A stretch of 64,000 bases of DNA. It comes from Spartobacteria bacterium. Lineage in GTDB: Bacteria; Verrucomicrobiota; Verrucomicrobiia; Chthoniobacterales; UBA10450. Under the pieces are notes generated by a model. That model worked only from the letters and a program-made list of their open reading frames with translations, was not told the origin of the DNA and did no database searches. This document shows positions 24,566 to 33,369 of this stretch, one piece after another. Position 1 is the first letter of the stretch; each line of letters opens with the position of its first letter. The translations under genes were made by a program, and so were the position numbers. Where the stretch lies: the NCBI GenBank assembly GCA_003134765.1, contig PLCM01000032.1, forward strand, positions 1-64,000. Direction: 5' to 3'.

Positions 24566-24600
24566 CGGCGTTGGACGTTGGACGTTGGGCGTTGGACGTT
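24566..24600. repeat. Short tandem repeat GTTGGACGTTGGAC/GGGC
   Basis: Repeats of GTTGGAC and GTTGGGC units between the macro and hrpB genes. On the minus strand it reads NVQRPTSNVQR in one frame. It sits immediately before the hrpB start and may affect its translation. Confidence 0.7.
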
Positions 24601-24609
24601 TGCCCCCTC

Positions 24610-27258
24610 ATGCCGCGCGACCTGCCAATCTTCGAGCTCGAACATTCGATCGTCGCCGAACTCGAAGCGGATTCCCGCCTGATCATCCAGGCGCCCACCG
24701 GCTCCGGGAAGTCCACTCAGGTCCCTCAGATTCTTCTCGACCACGGAGTGCTCGGCGACGGCCAGGTTGTCATCCTGCAACCGCGCCGGCTCGCAACCCG
24801 GTTGCTCGCCGCGCGGGTCGCCGCCGAGCGCAACACCCGCCTTGGCGACGAAGTCGGTTACCAGATCCGATTCGAAAATATTACCTCCCCTCGGACGCGC
24901 ATTCGTTTCGTCACGGAGGGAATTTTATTGCGTCAGCTCATCCAGGATCCGCAACTGCGCGGCATCTCCGCGATCCTTTTCGATGAATTTCACGAGCGCC
25001 ATCTCTATGGCGACATCACCCTGGCCCGCGCTCTCCAGCTCCAGGGCACTTCGCGCCCCGATCTAAAACTCGCTGTCATGTCGGCGACCCTGGACGCTGG
25101 TCTTCTCGAAAAATATCTCGCGCCCTGCCGGATTCTTACTTCTGCCGGTCGCGCCTTTCCGGTCGTCATTGAGTATCTCCCGAAGCCGGTCGGTGGCGAC
25201 GGTTACCCAATCTGGGACCTGGCCGCGGACGAGTTGGAACGTCTCGCGCCGCAAACCCAGGGAGATGTTCTCATCTTCATGCCCGGAAAATATGAGATCG
25301 GGCGGACGATGGCGGCGATTCGTGCTTCTCGTATCAGCGATCGATTTGTTGTCCTGCCGCTGCACGGCGAGTTATCGCCCGCGGACCAGGACGCGGCGCT
25401 CGCTCAGTATCAGAAACGGCGGGCGATTGTGGCGACGAACGTCGCTGAAACTTCGCTCACGATCGAGGGCGTGCAGGTGGTGATCGATAGCGGCCTGGCC
25501 CGGACGGCGCGCTTCGATCCCCGCCGGGGTATCAACACCCTGCTCGTCGAAAAAATCAGCCGGGCCTCCGCCGATCAACGCGCCGGCCGCGCCGGGCGAA
25601 CCGCGCCCGGTCGTTGTCTGCGTCTCTGGAGCGAGCGCGAGCATCTCGAGCGCGCCGCTCAGGAATTGCCCGAGGTGAAGCGGCTCGATCTTGCGGAAGT
25701 CGTGCTGACTCTCAAAGCGAGCGGCATTGACGAGATCGAAACTTTCCGCTGGCTGGAGCAGCCCGATCCCCAGGCCTTGGCGCGCGCCGAACAATTGCTC
25801 GGTGATCTGGGTGCGATCTCTTCTCTGGGGAGCACACGCGCCTCGCGTGTTGGTTCCGGCGCCATCGCCGGAACATCGGAAGAATTCTCAGAAGATTTGT
25901 CGGCGGGGGCGCCGACAACAGCACGCGAGGCGCGTGCGCTCCCCAGGATTACTCCGCTTGGTCGTCGTATGCTGGCTTTTCCCGTTCATCCGCGATACGC
26001 GCGGATGCTGCTCGCGGCGCAGGATTATTCCTGCGTGCCCTCCATCGCGCTGATCGCGGCCTTGACGCAGGGTCGCAATCTCCTTCGCCGTCTCGAAGGC
26101 AAACAGGCCCGGGAAGATCGCGAAGATGTCCTGGGAGGCGACACCGATTCCGATTTTTTCATTTTGATGCGGGCCTTTCGCTACGCCGAAAACAGCCGGT
26201 TCGATTCGCAACGCTGCGCGCGGCTGGGGATCAACCCGGGCGCGGCGCGTGAAGCGGCGCAGTTAACCGAGCAATTTCTCGCGATCGCCCGGAATGAAGG
26301 CCTGGATTTGCAGAGCACGGAGGTAAAACCCGGCGCAATCCAGCGGTGCGTTCTCGCCGGTTTCCCCGATCAGGTTGCCGTGCGCCTGGATGCCGGGACG
26401 TTGCGATGCGGGCTGGTCCATGGACGGCGCGGAGTCCTCGCCCGGGAAAGCGCGGTCCACGCCGCGCGGTTGCTGGTGGCGTCGGAGATCCGGGAAATCG
26501 AAAGCTCTGACAAGGAACGCCAGGTTCTTCTTACGCTGGCGACCAGGATTGAAGAAGAATGGCTGCGCGAATTGTTCCCGGAATCGTTTCGTGAAGAAGG
26601 AGGCGTCGAGTTCGATCCGGCGCTTCGTCGCGTGGTGGGGCGTCGTGCGACGCTCTTTCACGATCTCGTTTTGCGCAGTGAAGAATTTTCCCCTGGGGCC
26701 GATCCGGCAGCGGCCCGGCTCCTGGCGCGCGAAGCTCTCGCCGGAAATTGTCCGCTCAAACATTGGGACAACGCGGTCGAGCAATGGATCGCCCGGGTGA
26801 ATTTTGTCGCAGCCGAATTTCCGGAACTGGAATTTCCCAGGATCGACGAAGCGGCAAAGTTGCTCCTCCTCGAGCAAATTTGCCAGGGGGCGACGAGCTA
26901 CAAGGAGATCAAGGAACGCCCGGTCTGGCCGGTCGTAAAGTCGTGGTTGAACGGCGGGCAGCAGCAATCACTCGACGATCTCGCGCCGGAGCGGATTATG
27001 TTCACGACCAGTCGAGCCGCGAAAATCACTTACGAGAATGGCGCGGCGCCGACGATTGCCGCGCGCATCCAGGATTTATTCGACACCCCGCGCGGTCTCG
27101 CGGTGGGCCGTGGGCGGATTCCGCTCCGGATTCAAGTTCTCGCGCCGAATCATCGTCCCGTCCAGATCACCACCGATTTGGAGACTTTCTGGCGCGAAAG
27201 TTACCCGAAGATCAGGAAGGAACTCCAGCGCAAGTACCCCAAGCACCAGTGGCGGTGA
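24610..27258 (+). CDS. hrpB: ATP-dependent RNA helicase HrpB, with an in-frame repeat insertion
   Basis: 882 residues from ATG at 24610. Motifs: APTGSGKSTQVPQILL (Walker A), DEFHERHLYGD (DExH), MSATLD, ATNVAETSLTIEGVQVVIDS and QRAGRAGRTAPGRCLRLWSE; C-terminal HrpB domain from about residue 590. In other bacteria HrpB is a DExH helicase of uncertain RNA target. Residues about 406-445 (GSTRASRVGSGAIAGTSEEF and SAGAPTTAREARALPR) are encoded by a 118-base palindromic repeat placed just before TPLGRRMLAFPVHPRYARML, where HrpB proteins normally have a short loop. Because the insertion keeps the frame, the protein should still be made. Confidence 0.93.
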   Translation: MPRDLPIFELEHSIVAELEADSRLIIQAPTGSGKSTQVPQILLDHGVLGDGQVVILQPRRLATRLLAARVAAERNTRLGDEVGYQIRFENITSPRTRIRFVTEGILLRQLIQDPQLRGISAILFDEFHERHLYGDITLARALQLQGTSRPDLKLAVMSATLDAGLLEKYLAPCRILTSAGRAFPVVIEYLPKPVGGDGYPIWDLAADELERLAPQTQGDVLIFMPGKYEIGRTMAAIRASRISDRFVVLPLHGELSPADQDAALAQYQKRRAIVATNVAETSLTIEGVQVVIDSGLARTARFDPRRGINTLLVEKISRASADQRAGRAGRTAPGRCLRLWSEREHLERAAQELPEVKRLDLAEVVLTLKASGIDEIETFRWLEQPDPQALARAEQLLGDLGAISSLGSTRASRVGSGAIAGTSEEFSEDLSAGAPTTAREARALPRITPLGRRMLAFPVHPRYARMLLAAQDYSCVPSIALIAALTQGRNLLRRLEGKQAREDREDVLGGDTDSDFFILMRAFRYAENSRFDSQRCARLGINPGAAREAAQLTEQFLAIARNEGLDLQSTEVKPGAIQRCVLAGFPDQVAVRLDAGTLRCGLVHGRRGVLARESAVHAARLLVASEIREIESSDKERQVLLTLATRIEEEWLRELFPESFREEGGVEFDPALRRVVGRRATLFHDLVLRSEEFSPGADPAAARLLAREALAGNCPLKHWDNAVEQWIARVNFVAAEFPELEFPRIDEAAKLLLLEQICQGATSYKEIKERPVWPVVKSWLNGGQQQSLDDLAPERIMFTTSRAAKITYENGAAPTIAARIQDLFDTPRGLAVGRGRIPLRIQVLAPNHRPVQITTDLETFWRESYPKIRKELQRKYPKHQWR
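25827..25944. repeat. Palindromic repeat inserted in frame in hrpB
   Basis: Arms of about 37 bases with five mismatches: left begins GGGGAGCACACGCGCC, right ends GGCGCGTGCGCTCCCC. The same GGGGAGCGC-type ends bound the intergenic element at 41489-41622. Confidence 0.85.
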
Positions 27259-27269
27259 TTGGTTTCGCC

Positions 27270-27342
27270 TGCTCTTGCTCTTGATCATACTCCTGATCCT
27301 GGGTTCACGCGCTCGCACGAGATCAGGAGCATGAGCAGGAAG
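27270..27342. repeat. Inverted repeat, CTCCTGATC family
   Basis: CTTGATCATACTCCTGATC on the left and GATCAGGAGCATGAGCAGG on the right, directly after hrpB. A second member lies at 52588-52680. Confidence 0.7.
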
Positions 27343-27404
27343 ATTGATGAAAAGAACGAACGAAAGGAGAGGCGCAAGAGTCTCACCATTTACGAATTAT
27401 TTAT

Positions 27405-27899
27405 ATGATCAATCCGAATGGTGACGAATTTATGGAAGACGATCCGCTGGCTGCCTCGAGGTCGGGCGAGGACCGCGGGTCTGAGGAAAACCCCAGTCGT
27501 TTGCGGCAGGCCAGCGAGAAGGTTTCGACTTTGGCCGGCGATGCCTGGGAACAAACGAAGGAACGGGCCAGTGTGGCCCGCGAGCGCACGGAATTCTTCC
27601 TGCGCGAAAACCCGGTCCCGACCGTGCTTGGCGCCCTGGCGATCGGTGTGGCCATCGGGCTCGCGATTCGTTATTCGTCGAGCTCGTCCGAGAAGGAAGT
27701 CGAAGCCAAATCGCCCCTCGCCAATATGGATTTAAGCATCCTTTCCCTTCCGTTCCTCTGGCCCCTCTTCAAGTCGCTCCGGCGGAAATATGAGGATTCC
27801 GCCGAGGTGGTGAAGGATGGGGTCGGCCGGTTGAAAAAAGTGGATGTCGATCGCTACGTGAAGCCGCTTCGCAAGAAATGGAGAGCGTGGGCGAATTGA
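27405..27899 (+). CDS. DUF883/YqjD-like membrane-anchored protein
   Basis: 164 residues. An acidic/polar N-terminus, a helical stretch (RLRQASEKVSTLAGDAWEQT, ERASVARERTEFFL), then a short hydrophobic anchor ENPVPTVLGALAIGVAIGLAIRY in pieces typical of the DUF883 (YqjD/ElaB) class. A second hydrophobic patch (LSILSLPFLWPLFKSL) follows and a basic tail. Family members dock stationary-phase ribosomes on the membrane in E. coli; that role is only suggested here. Own transcription unit. Confidence 0.7.
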   Translation: MINPNGDEFMEDDPLAASRSGEDRGSEENPSRLRQASEKVSTLAGDAWEQTKERASVARERTEFFLRENPVPTVLGALAIGVAIGLAIRYSSSSSEKEVEAKSPLANMDLSILSLPFLWPLFKSLRRKYEDSAEVVKDGVGRLKKVDVDRYVKPLRKKWRAWAN

Positions 27900-28017
27900 G
27901 AACGCGGTAACACTTCTTTGGGGGAAGGGCACCTTAATGCCTGGCCTCGTCCGCGCCTGAGCCTGCGTTGCCGGTCGAGCCACTGACAGCGGGGATCACC
28001 CGGAAATTGCCACCAGG

Positions 28018-28175
28018 CTGTCATCCCGAGCCGTGCAGACGGCGAGGGACCTCGCAGTTGCAATATGCGCTTACGCGAAACATCACGCGTTATCTGACGC
28101 AATCCGCGGGTTGTAACGCGGAAGCGGTTGAGCGCTTGCGAGGTCCCTCGCCGTCTGCGCGGCTCGGGATGACAG
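28018..28175. repeat. Long near-perfect palindromic repeat, GTCATCCCGAGC family
   Basis: Arms of 39 bases with one mismatch (CTGTCATCCCGAGCC at the left, its complement ending at 28175) around an 80-base core containing ACGCGTTATCTGACGC and GCGGAAGCGGTTGAGCGCTT. The same core wording recurs at 32695-32858. It lies between convergent genes. The rest of 27900-28252 holds no supportable gene. Confidence 0.9.
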
Positions 28176-28252
28176 GCAAATCACTTCCGCGCCCAAACAG
28201 AGTCTGGGAACGAGGAGCGAAAGAATCGAAAGCGCAGCATCAAGGATTGCGT

Positions 28253-28903
28253 TTAGTTTCTTTCCGCGGCCCGCGCGAGCAAAAGGCGCACGGTTTCGTC
28301 GCTGAGCTGCGCGAAATTCTCGTAGAACTGCCCGACTCCGCGGAACCAGTGGGGCGCAAAGAGAATTACCACCTCATCCGCCGCCCTTTCGATTTCCTGC
28401 TTCGTGTCCGGTGGACAAACCGGCACCGCCACCACGATTTTCGCCGGGTTCTTTTTTCGTAATGCGGCGATCGCGGCCAGCATCGTTGCGCCGGTGGCGA
28501 GGCCGTCATCGACGAGGATGACAACGCGTCCATCCAGTTTGGGCTCCGGCCGCTCCTGGCGATAATCGCGTTCGCGGCGTTCGACTTCGCGCGCTTCCTC
28601 GTTCGTGACGGCCGCGACCATGGCTGCGGCGTGCGGCATGGCGCGCAGCACTTCTTCGTTCAGGACCCGGAGGCCGCCCGAAGCGATCGCGCCCATCGCG
28701 AGTTCTTCCTGGCCCGGCACGCCCAGTTTGCGCACCACCAAAACATCAAGCGGCAACGCCAGCTTGCTTGCAATCTCGAATCCCACCGGCATTCCGCCAC
28801 GCGGCAACGCCAAAACCAGCGTATTGGTTTGCCTCTCGTAGGCGTGCAACTGGTCGGCCAGTAAACGGCCGGCTTCACTCCGATCACGAAAAGTGGTGTG
28901 CAT
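28253..28903 (-). CDS. Phosphoribosyltransferase-family protein
   Basis: 216 residues from ATG at 28903; a TTG three codons upstream is an alternative. Start FRDRSEAGRLLADQLHAYER and ALPRGGMPVGFEIASKLALP are typical of stand-alone PRTase proteins; the PRPP loop VVILVDDGLATGATMLAAIA is intact. These proteins are widespread near stress and dienelactone-hydrolase genes, with no proven substrate. A single gene, divergent from copA across a palindromic repeat. Confidence 0.88.
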   Translation of the reverse strand: MHTTFRDRSEAGRLLADQLHAYERQTNTLVLALPRGGMPVGFEIASKLALPLDVLVVRKLGVPGQEELAMGAIASGGLRVLNEEVLRAMPHAAAMVAAVTNEEAREVERRERDYRQERPEPKLDGRVVILVDDGLATGATMLAAIAALRKKNPAKIVVAVPVCPPDTKQEIERAADEVVILFAPHWFRGVGQFYENFAQLSDETVRLLLARAAERN

Positions 28904-28967
28904 GCTGGTCAAAAGTTCGGACGGATTCGGGATAAAAGCGAGTTGGTCTGCGAACGCACCAACGACG

Positions 28968-29131
28968 CTGTCATCCCGAGCGGAGCGCAGCGGAGTCGAG
29001 GGACCCCGTGGATCGTCGAATCGCTTTCGCCAGCGAGACGACGCAATTTGTTAACGTCTAAACCTGTTTGGCCGTCGGCAAGTTTCAACCCGGGATCCCT
29101 CGACTTCGCTGCGCTCCGCTCGGGATGACAG
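28968..29131. repeat. Palindromic repeat between divergent genes, GTCATCCCGAGC family
   Basis: Arms of about 41 bases (CTGTCATCCCGAGCGGAG left, complement ending at 29131) with two mismatches, in the promoter space between the PRTase and copA genes. Confidence 0.88.
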
Positions 29132-29153
29132 GCGTGCGCTATAGTGAGATCCG

Positions 29154-31343
29154 ATGAGTACGGAAGAGGAGAACTCCTGTTGCCACCACGACACAGCGCC
29201 GCCTCCCGCAACAATATTAACTCCGGCCCCCGGTACGATCTACACCTGCCCGATGCATCCCGAGATTGAGCGGGACGGTCCGGGCGATTGCCCGATATGC
29301 GGAATGGCGCTCGAGCCGAAAACGATATCGGCGGCAAGCCCGGAGGACGATTCGGAGTTAACCGACATGACCCGCCGGCTCTGGATCGCGGCGGCACTGA
29401 CGTTGCCGGTTTTTCTCCTCGCCATGTCGCACTTGTTCCCGAAGGCGCCGCCCTCGCTTTCGGGCAATGCGTCGCGCTGGATTCAATTCGCGCTCAGCAC
29501 ACCGGTGGTTTTGTGGGCCGGCTGGCCATTTTTCAAACGCGGCTGGCGTTCCATCCAGACGCACAACCTCAACATGTTTACGCTCATCGCGATCGGCGTC
29601 GGCGTGGCTTACTTCTACAGCGCGGTCGCCATGGTTTTTCCGGACGTCTTTCCGGCCTCAATAACCCATCACGGGAAAATCGGGATTTATTTTGAAGCGG
29701 CGGCGATGATCACCGTGCTCGTGCTGGTCGGCCAGGTGCTGGAACTGCGCGCGCGCGGACGGACCGGCCATGCCATCCGGCGTCTGCTCGATCTCACCCC
29801 GCCGGTGGCAAGGCTGGTGACCAATGGCGACGAACGCGAGGTGCCTCTCTCGGAGGTGAAGAGGGGTGATCATCTGCGGGTGCGCCCCGGCGAAAAAGTC
29901 CCAGTCGACGGCAAAGTCATCCATGGCCGGACAACGATCGATGAATCGATGATCACGGGCGAAGCATTGCCCGTGGAAAAGAATCCCGGCCAAAAGGTTA
30001 TAGGTGGCACGCTCAACAACACCGGCAGCATTGTCATGGAAGCGGAGCGGGTCGGCCAGGAGACGGTGCTGTCGCAGATCGTCCAGATGGTTTCGGAAGC
30101 GCAACGCAGCCGTGCCCCGATCCAGAGATTGGCCGACAAAGTCGCCGGCTACTTTGTGCCCGCCGTTTTACTGGCAGCTCTCCTGACCTTCGCAGGCTGG
30201 TTCTGGGTTGGACCCGAGCCGCGCCTCGCGCATGCGATTGTTAACGCCGTCGCGGTCCTGATTATTGCGTGTCCTTGCGCACTTGGGCTCGCGACACCGA
30301 TGTCCATCATGGTCGGAGTCGGCCGCGGCGCGCACTCCGGTATTCTCATCAAGAACGCCAGCGCGCTCGAGTTGATGGAAAAGGTGACGACGCTCGTCGT
30401 GGACAAGACGGGGACACTGACCGAAGGCAAACCGCGCGTGACGAAAGTCTTCGCGGCGCCACAGATAAGCGAGGAAGATCTCCTCGGTCTTGTCGCCGCG
30501 GTGGAGCAGCAAAGCGAACATCCGTTGGCGGCCGCCATCGTGGCTGCGGCGAAGGCGAAGAATCTTTCCCTCGAAAAAATCAGCGACTTCGTTTCGACCA
30601 CGGGCGGCGGAGTGGGTGCGACGACCTCGTGGGGTCGCGTGCTCACAGGCAAACTGGCGTTCCTCCGCGAAAACGGGGTCGTGGATTTCGGCGATCTTGA
30701 AACGCGAGCTGCGACCCTCCAGGCTGAAGGGCAAACGGTAATGTTCATCGCGATTGGCGACCACGCCGCGGGGATAATCGCGGTGGCGGACCCCATTAAG
30801 AAATCGACGCCCGACGCGACGCGCGAGCTGCGACGGCTCGGATTGAAGGTGATCATGCTGACCGGCGACAACGAACTGACCGCGCGTGGGGTCGCGAAAA
30901 ATTTAGGCATCGATCAGGTGGAGGCGGGCGTCGCACCCAGGGACAAGCACGAACGCATCAAACAATTGCGTGGCGGGAAAGCCGTGGTCGCGATGGCCGG
31001 CGACGGAATCAACGACGCGCCCGCTCTCGCTGCCGCCGATGTCGGCATTGCGATGGGGACCGGTGCGGATGTCGCGATGGAAAGCGCCGGCATCACCCTC
31101 GTGAAAGGTGATCTGAACGGGATCGTCAAGGCGATCCATTTGAGCCGCGCCGTGATGCGGAACATCCGGCAAAATCTTTTCTTCGCCTTTTTCTACAACG
31201 CGCTTGGCATTCCCATCGCCGCGGGGTTGCTCTATCCATTTTTCGGATGGCTGCTCAGCCCGATCATTGCCGGGACGGCGATGAGTCTTAGCTCTGTTTC
31301 GGTGATTGCGAATGCATTGCGGTTGCAGCGGGTGCGTCTTTGA
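29154..31343 (+). CDS. copA: Copper-type heavy-metal P1B ATPase with N-terminal metal-binding finger
   Basis: 729 residues. Instead of a ferredoxin-like HMA domain it begins with a short Cys/His patch (NSCCHHDT) and the finger [20 protein letters not shown] (about 26-52), the heavy-metal-binding domain of many CopA/SilP pumps. Then: membrane helices, actuator motif [19 protein letters not shown] in [15 protein letters not shown], phosphorylation site [18 protein letters not shown], and hinge [20 protein letters not shown]. It exports Cu(I), possibly Ag(I), with ATP. No CopZ or CueR neighbour; expression control is not visible except for the repeat upstream. Cu/Ag specificity is from the CPC motif. 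Confidence 0.93.
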   Translation: MSTEEENSCCHHDTAPPPATILTPAPGTIYTCPMHPEIERDGPGDCPICGMALEPKTISAASPEDDSELTDMTRRLWIAAALTLPVFLLAMSHLFPKAPPSLSGNASRWIQFALSTPVVLWAGWPFFKRGWRSIQTHNLNMFTLIAIGVGVAYFYSAVAMVFPDVFPASITHHGKIGIYFEAAAMITVLVLVGQVLELRARGRTGHAIRRLLDLTPPVARLVTNGDEREVPLSEVKRGDHLRVRPGEKVPVDGKVIHGRTTIDESMITGEALPVEKNPGQKVIGGTLNNTGSIVMEAERVGQETVLSQIVQMVSEAQRSRAPIQRLADKVAGYFVPAVLLAALLTFAGWFWVGPEPRLAHAIVNAVAVLIIACPCALGLATPMSIMVGVGRGAHSGILIKNASALELMEKVTTLVVDKTGTLTEGKPRVTKVFAAPQISEEDLLGLVAAVEQQSEHPLAAAIVAAAKAKNLSLEKISDFVSTTGGGVGATTSWGRVLTGKLAFLRENGVVDFGDLETRAATLQAEGQTVMFIAIGDHAAGIIAVADPIKKSTPDATRELRRLGLKVIMLTGDNELTARGVAKNLGIDQVEAGVAPRDKHERIKQLRGGKAVVAMAGDGINDAPALAAADVGIAMGTGADVAMESAGITLVKGDLNGIVKAIHLSRAVMRNIRQNLFFAFFYNALGIPIAAGLLYPFFGWLLSPIIAGTAMSLSSVSVIANALRLQRVRL

Positions 31344-31352
31344 AAACAGAAG

Positions 31353-31380
31353 TCATCCCGAGCGCAGTCGAGGGATGATT
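31353..31380. repeat. Half of a GTCATCCCGAGC palindrome
   Basis: Only the left arm (GTCATCCCGAGCGCAGTCGA) remains, ten bases after copA and abutting the 5' break of the TauE/SafE relic. Confidence 0.65.
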
Positions 31381-31381
31381 C

Positions 31382-31554
31382 TGCTTTAGGCTGATCGTTT
31401 CTCCCTGCGCGTTTTCCCTCCTCGCCGGCTTCATCGATTCGGTCATCGGGGGCGGCTCGCGATCGCGAAAGGAAGCCGTTTCGTCCGGATCTTCTTTCTC
31501 GTGATCGTCTGCGTCCTCATCGCAAAACTCGCGCAATCGATCATCGCGCCGTAG
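31382..31554 (+). pseudogene. TauE/SafE (TSUP) sulfite-exporter relic with internal deletion
   Basis: One frame gives LIVSPCAFSLLAGFIDSVIG then GGG, the hallmark N-terminus of TSUP permeases. Beyond the palindromic junction TCGCGATCGCGA another frame gives AIAKGSRFVRIFFLVIVCVL, IAKLAQSIIAP and a TAG stop at 31554, the typical TSUP C-terminus. Roughly 650-700 bases of the middle are gone and the start is missing. Family recognition is by eye from two short ends. Confidence 0.6.
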
Positions 31555-31563
31555 AATAAGGAG

Positions 31564-32286
31564 ATGATTCGGCGGGCTCTGCTTCTCCTGGCGGTTGTCG
31601 GCGCGACTTTAGCGCACGGCGGCGAGGTCGTCTTCGAAAGCAAGCCAACCCGCACTCATCTGCTGGAGCTTTACACCTCGGAAGGTTGCTCCAGTTGCCT
31701 GCCGGCGGAGGAATGGATGAGCGGCCTGAAGAACCAGCCGCGTCTCTGGCAGGAGATCGTCCCGGTTGCCTTTCATGTGGACTATTGGGATCACCTTGGG
31801 TGGAAGGATCCATTCGCCTCGAAAATCTGGACCGAACGGCAGGCGGATTATTCCGTGCGTTGGAAAAAGGAGAGCGTCTACACGCCGGCTTTTTCCCTCG
31901 ACGGGAAGGAATGGCATTACGGCGCGCTGCCCGCGGCGGCGACGGAAACGCCCGGCGTCCTGAAAGTCTCCGTGAACGGCGATCGAATCACGACGGCCTT
32001 CAAATCTTCGGCCGGTGCGGGGGGACGCTACGATGTTCACGTCGCGCGCCTCGGTTTTGCGCTCGGGGCGGATGTGACTGCCGGGGAAAACAACGGACGC
32101 AAGCTGATCCACGACTTCGTGGTTCTTGGCCTAACGAATGAAACGATGAAATCGGGCGCGAAAGAATTGCGTTTGCCGGCGCCATCGACAACGTCGACGG
32201 CAGACCCGCGCACGGCGGTCGCGGCCTGGGTGACAACAGCGGGACAGATCGAGCCGATCCAGGCGGTGGGAGGTTGGTTGCCGTGA
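31564..32286 (+). CDS. Exported DUF1223 thioredoxin-fold protein
   Basis: 240 residues with a signal peptide (MIRRALLLLAVVGATLAHGG). The mature start VVFESKPTRTHLLELYTSEG and CSSCLPAEEW show the CXXC pair of the DUF1223 family, a periplasmic thioredoxin-like group of unknown activity. FAFHVDYWDHLGWKDPFAS-type wording follows (VPVAFHVDYWDHLGWKDPFA), also a family signature. It directly follows the relic of a TSUP permease and is nine bases before msrB, so DUF1223 and msrB probably share a transcript for extracytoplasmic redox repair. Confidence 0.88.
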   Translation: MIRRALLLLAVVGATLAHGGEVVFESKPTRTHLLELYTSEGCSSCLPAEEWMSGLKNQPRLWQEIVPVAFHVDYWDHLGWKDPFASKIWTERQADYSVRWKKESVYTPAFSLDGKEWHYGALPAAATETPGVLKVSVNGDRITTAFKSSAGAGGRYDVHVARLGFALGADVTAGENNGRKLIHDFVVLGLTNETMKSGAKELRLPAPSTTSTADPRTAVAAWVTTAGQIEPIQAVGGWLP

Positions 32287-32295
32287 GGAAGAAGC

Positions 32296-32694
32296 ATGAG
32301 CGAAAAACTCGAAAGAACGGACGAGGAATGGAAGGAGTCGCTGACCCCGGAGCAGTACCATGTTCTGCGTGAGAAAGGGACAGAGCGGGCGTTTACGGGT
32401 GAGTACGCCGACAACCATGATCCCGGCGTGTATAAATGCGCCGGCTGCGGGAACCCGCTCTTTAGTTCCGAGACAAAATATGAATCGGGCAGTGGCTGGC
32501 CCAGTTTTTACGAACCGGTTGCGAAGGACGCCGTTGCGACGGAGGCCGACCGCAAATTCATGATGGCGCGGACGGAGGTGCTTTGCGCGAAATGCGGAGG
32601 CCATCTCGGCCACGTTTTCCCGGATGGCCCCGAGCCCACGGGATTGCGTTACTGTATGAACTCGGCGGCGTTAAAGCTGGAGAAGAAAAACTAG
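32296..32694 (+). CDS. msrB: Peptide-methionine (R)-S-oxide reductase
   Basis: 132 residues, complete. It reduces methionine-R-sulfoxide in proteins. Two zinc CXXC pairs (CAGCG and CAKCG), the substrate motif [33 protein letters not shown] with the catalytic Cys near the end are all present. It follows DUF1223 by nine bases. Its stop codon is followed at once by the arm of a palindromic repeat (32695). Confidence 0.97.
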   Translation: MSEKLERTDEEWKESLTPEQYHVLREKGTERAFTGEYADNHDPGVYKCAGCGNPLFSSETKYESGSGWPSFYEPVAKDAVATEADRKFMMARTEVLCAKCGGHLGHVFPDGPEPTGLRYCMNSAALKLEKKN

Positions 32695-32858
32695 CGTGTC
32701 ATCCCGGGGCAGGCGCAGCGCGCCGAAGGATCCCGCAGTCGAAGGTGCGTTACCGCGAAACGTCAGGCGTTATCCGACGTATAAGCGTGATGTTTCGCGG
32801 AAGCGGTTGAGCGCTTGAGAGGTCCCTCGGCGCGCTGCGCCAGCCTCGGGATGACACG
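32695..32858. repeat. Palindromic repeat directly after the msrB stop
   Basis: Arms of about 39 bases starting CGTGTCATCCCGGGGC, with a few mismatches. The core shares ACCGCGAAACGTCAGGCGTT and GCGGAAGCGGTTGAGCGCTT with the element at 28018-28175. Confidence 0.88.
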
Positions 32859-32877
32859 CTTCGTCGTCGGCGCCGAA

Positions 32878-33228
32878 CTACTTCATCGGTTCCGGCCGCG
32901 CGTGGCGTGGCTGATACACGCCGAGCTTGCCGCCGCCGGGAAGGGTGAGCTTGGTGAGCACGCCCCAACCCATGTCCTGCACTTCGCCGCATACGACGCT
33001 CTTCCTCTTCATCTCGGCAATGAATGCTTTCACGTCGTCGCACATCAGATAAAACTCGTGCAGGTCGTTCTCGTCGGATGGATGAACGGCAACTTCCGCC
33101 GGCGGCAAACCGAAGATGAGCCAGCCGTGCCCGACGTCGACTTTGGTTAACTGAAGAACGTCCCGAAAGAAAACGCGGTCCGCCTCGGGATTCTGGCTGT
33201 AGATGATGGAATGAGCTCCGGTGAGCAT
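32878..33228 (-). CDS. VOC-fold (glyoxalase/bleomycin-resistance) protein
   Basis: 116 residues, one VOC domain: GAHSIIYSQNPEADRVFFRD at the start and WLIFGLPPAEVAVHPSDEND in the middle, then MKRKSVVCGEVQDMGWGVLT and LPGGGKLGVYQPRH. Candidate metal ligands are His and Glu of these strands. Substrate unknown; single gene. Confidence 0.85.
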   Translation of the reverse strand: MLTGAHSIIYSQNPEADRVFFRDVLQLTKVDVGHGWLIFGLPPAEVAVHPSDENDLHEFYLMCDDVKAFIAEMKRKSVVCGEVQDMGWGVLTKLTLPGGGKLGVYQPRHARPEPMK

Positions 33229-33298
33229 GCCGGAAGATTATGGGTAGGGCGAGACTCCGTCGAGACTTCCGAATCCGCGGCGTGAGCCGAAGAAGAAC

Positions 33299-33359
33299 TG
33301 TAGCCGGGGCGCTCTGTCGCCGCGTTTTGAGGCGCGCCGACTGAGCGGCGCGGCTACAG
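33299..33359. repeat. CTGTAGCCG-family palindrome
   Basis: CTGTAGCCGGGGCGCTCTGT on the left, complement-like GCGGCGCGGCTACAG on the right. A fragment of the TAGGGCGAGACTC family lies just before it at 33244-33263. Confidence 0.75.
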
Positions 33360-33369
33360 CGCATAAGGA

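Noticed and set aside
23935..24780. A 281-codon minus-strand frame containing NVQRPTSNVQR.
   Set aside because: The phrase is a translation of the GTTGGACGTTGGGC tandem repeat and the rest is antisense to the macro-domain and hrpB genes.
32695..32858. Repeated strings that might suggest a CRISPR array or transposon ends.
   Set aside because: There are no regularly spaced direct repeats with unique spacers and no cas or transposase genes; the strings are inverted arms of intergenic palindromes.
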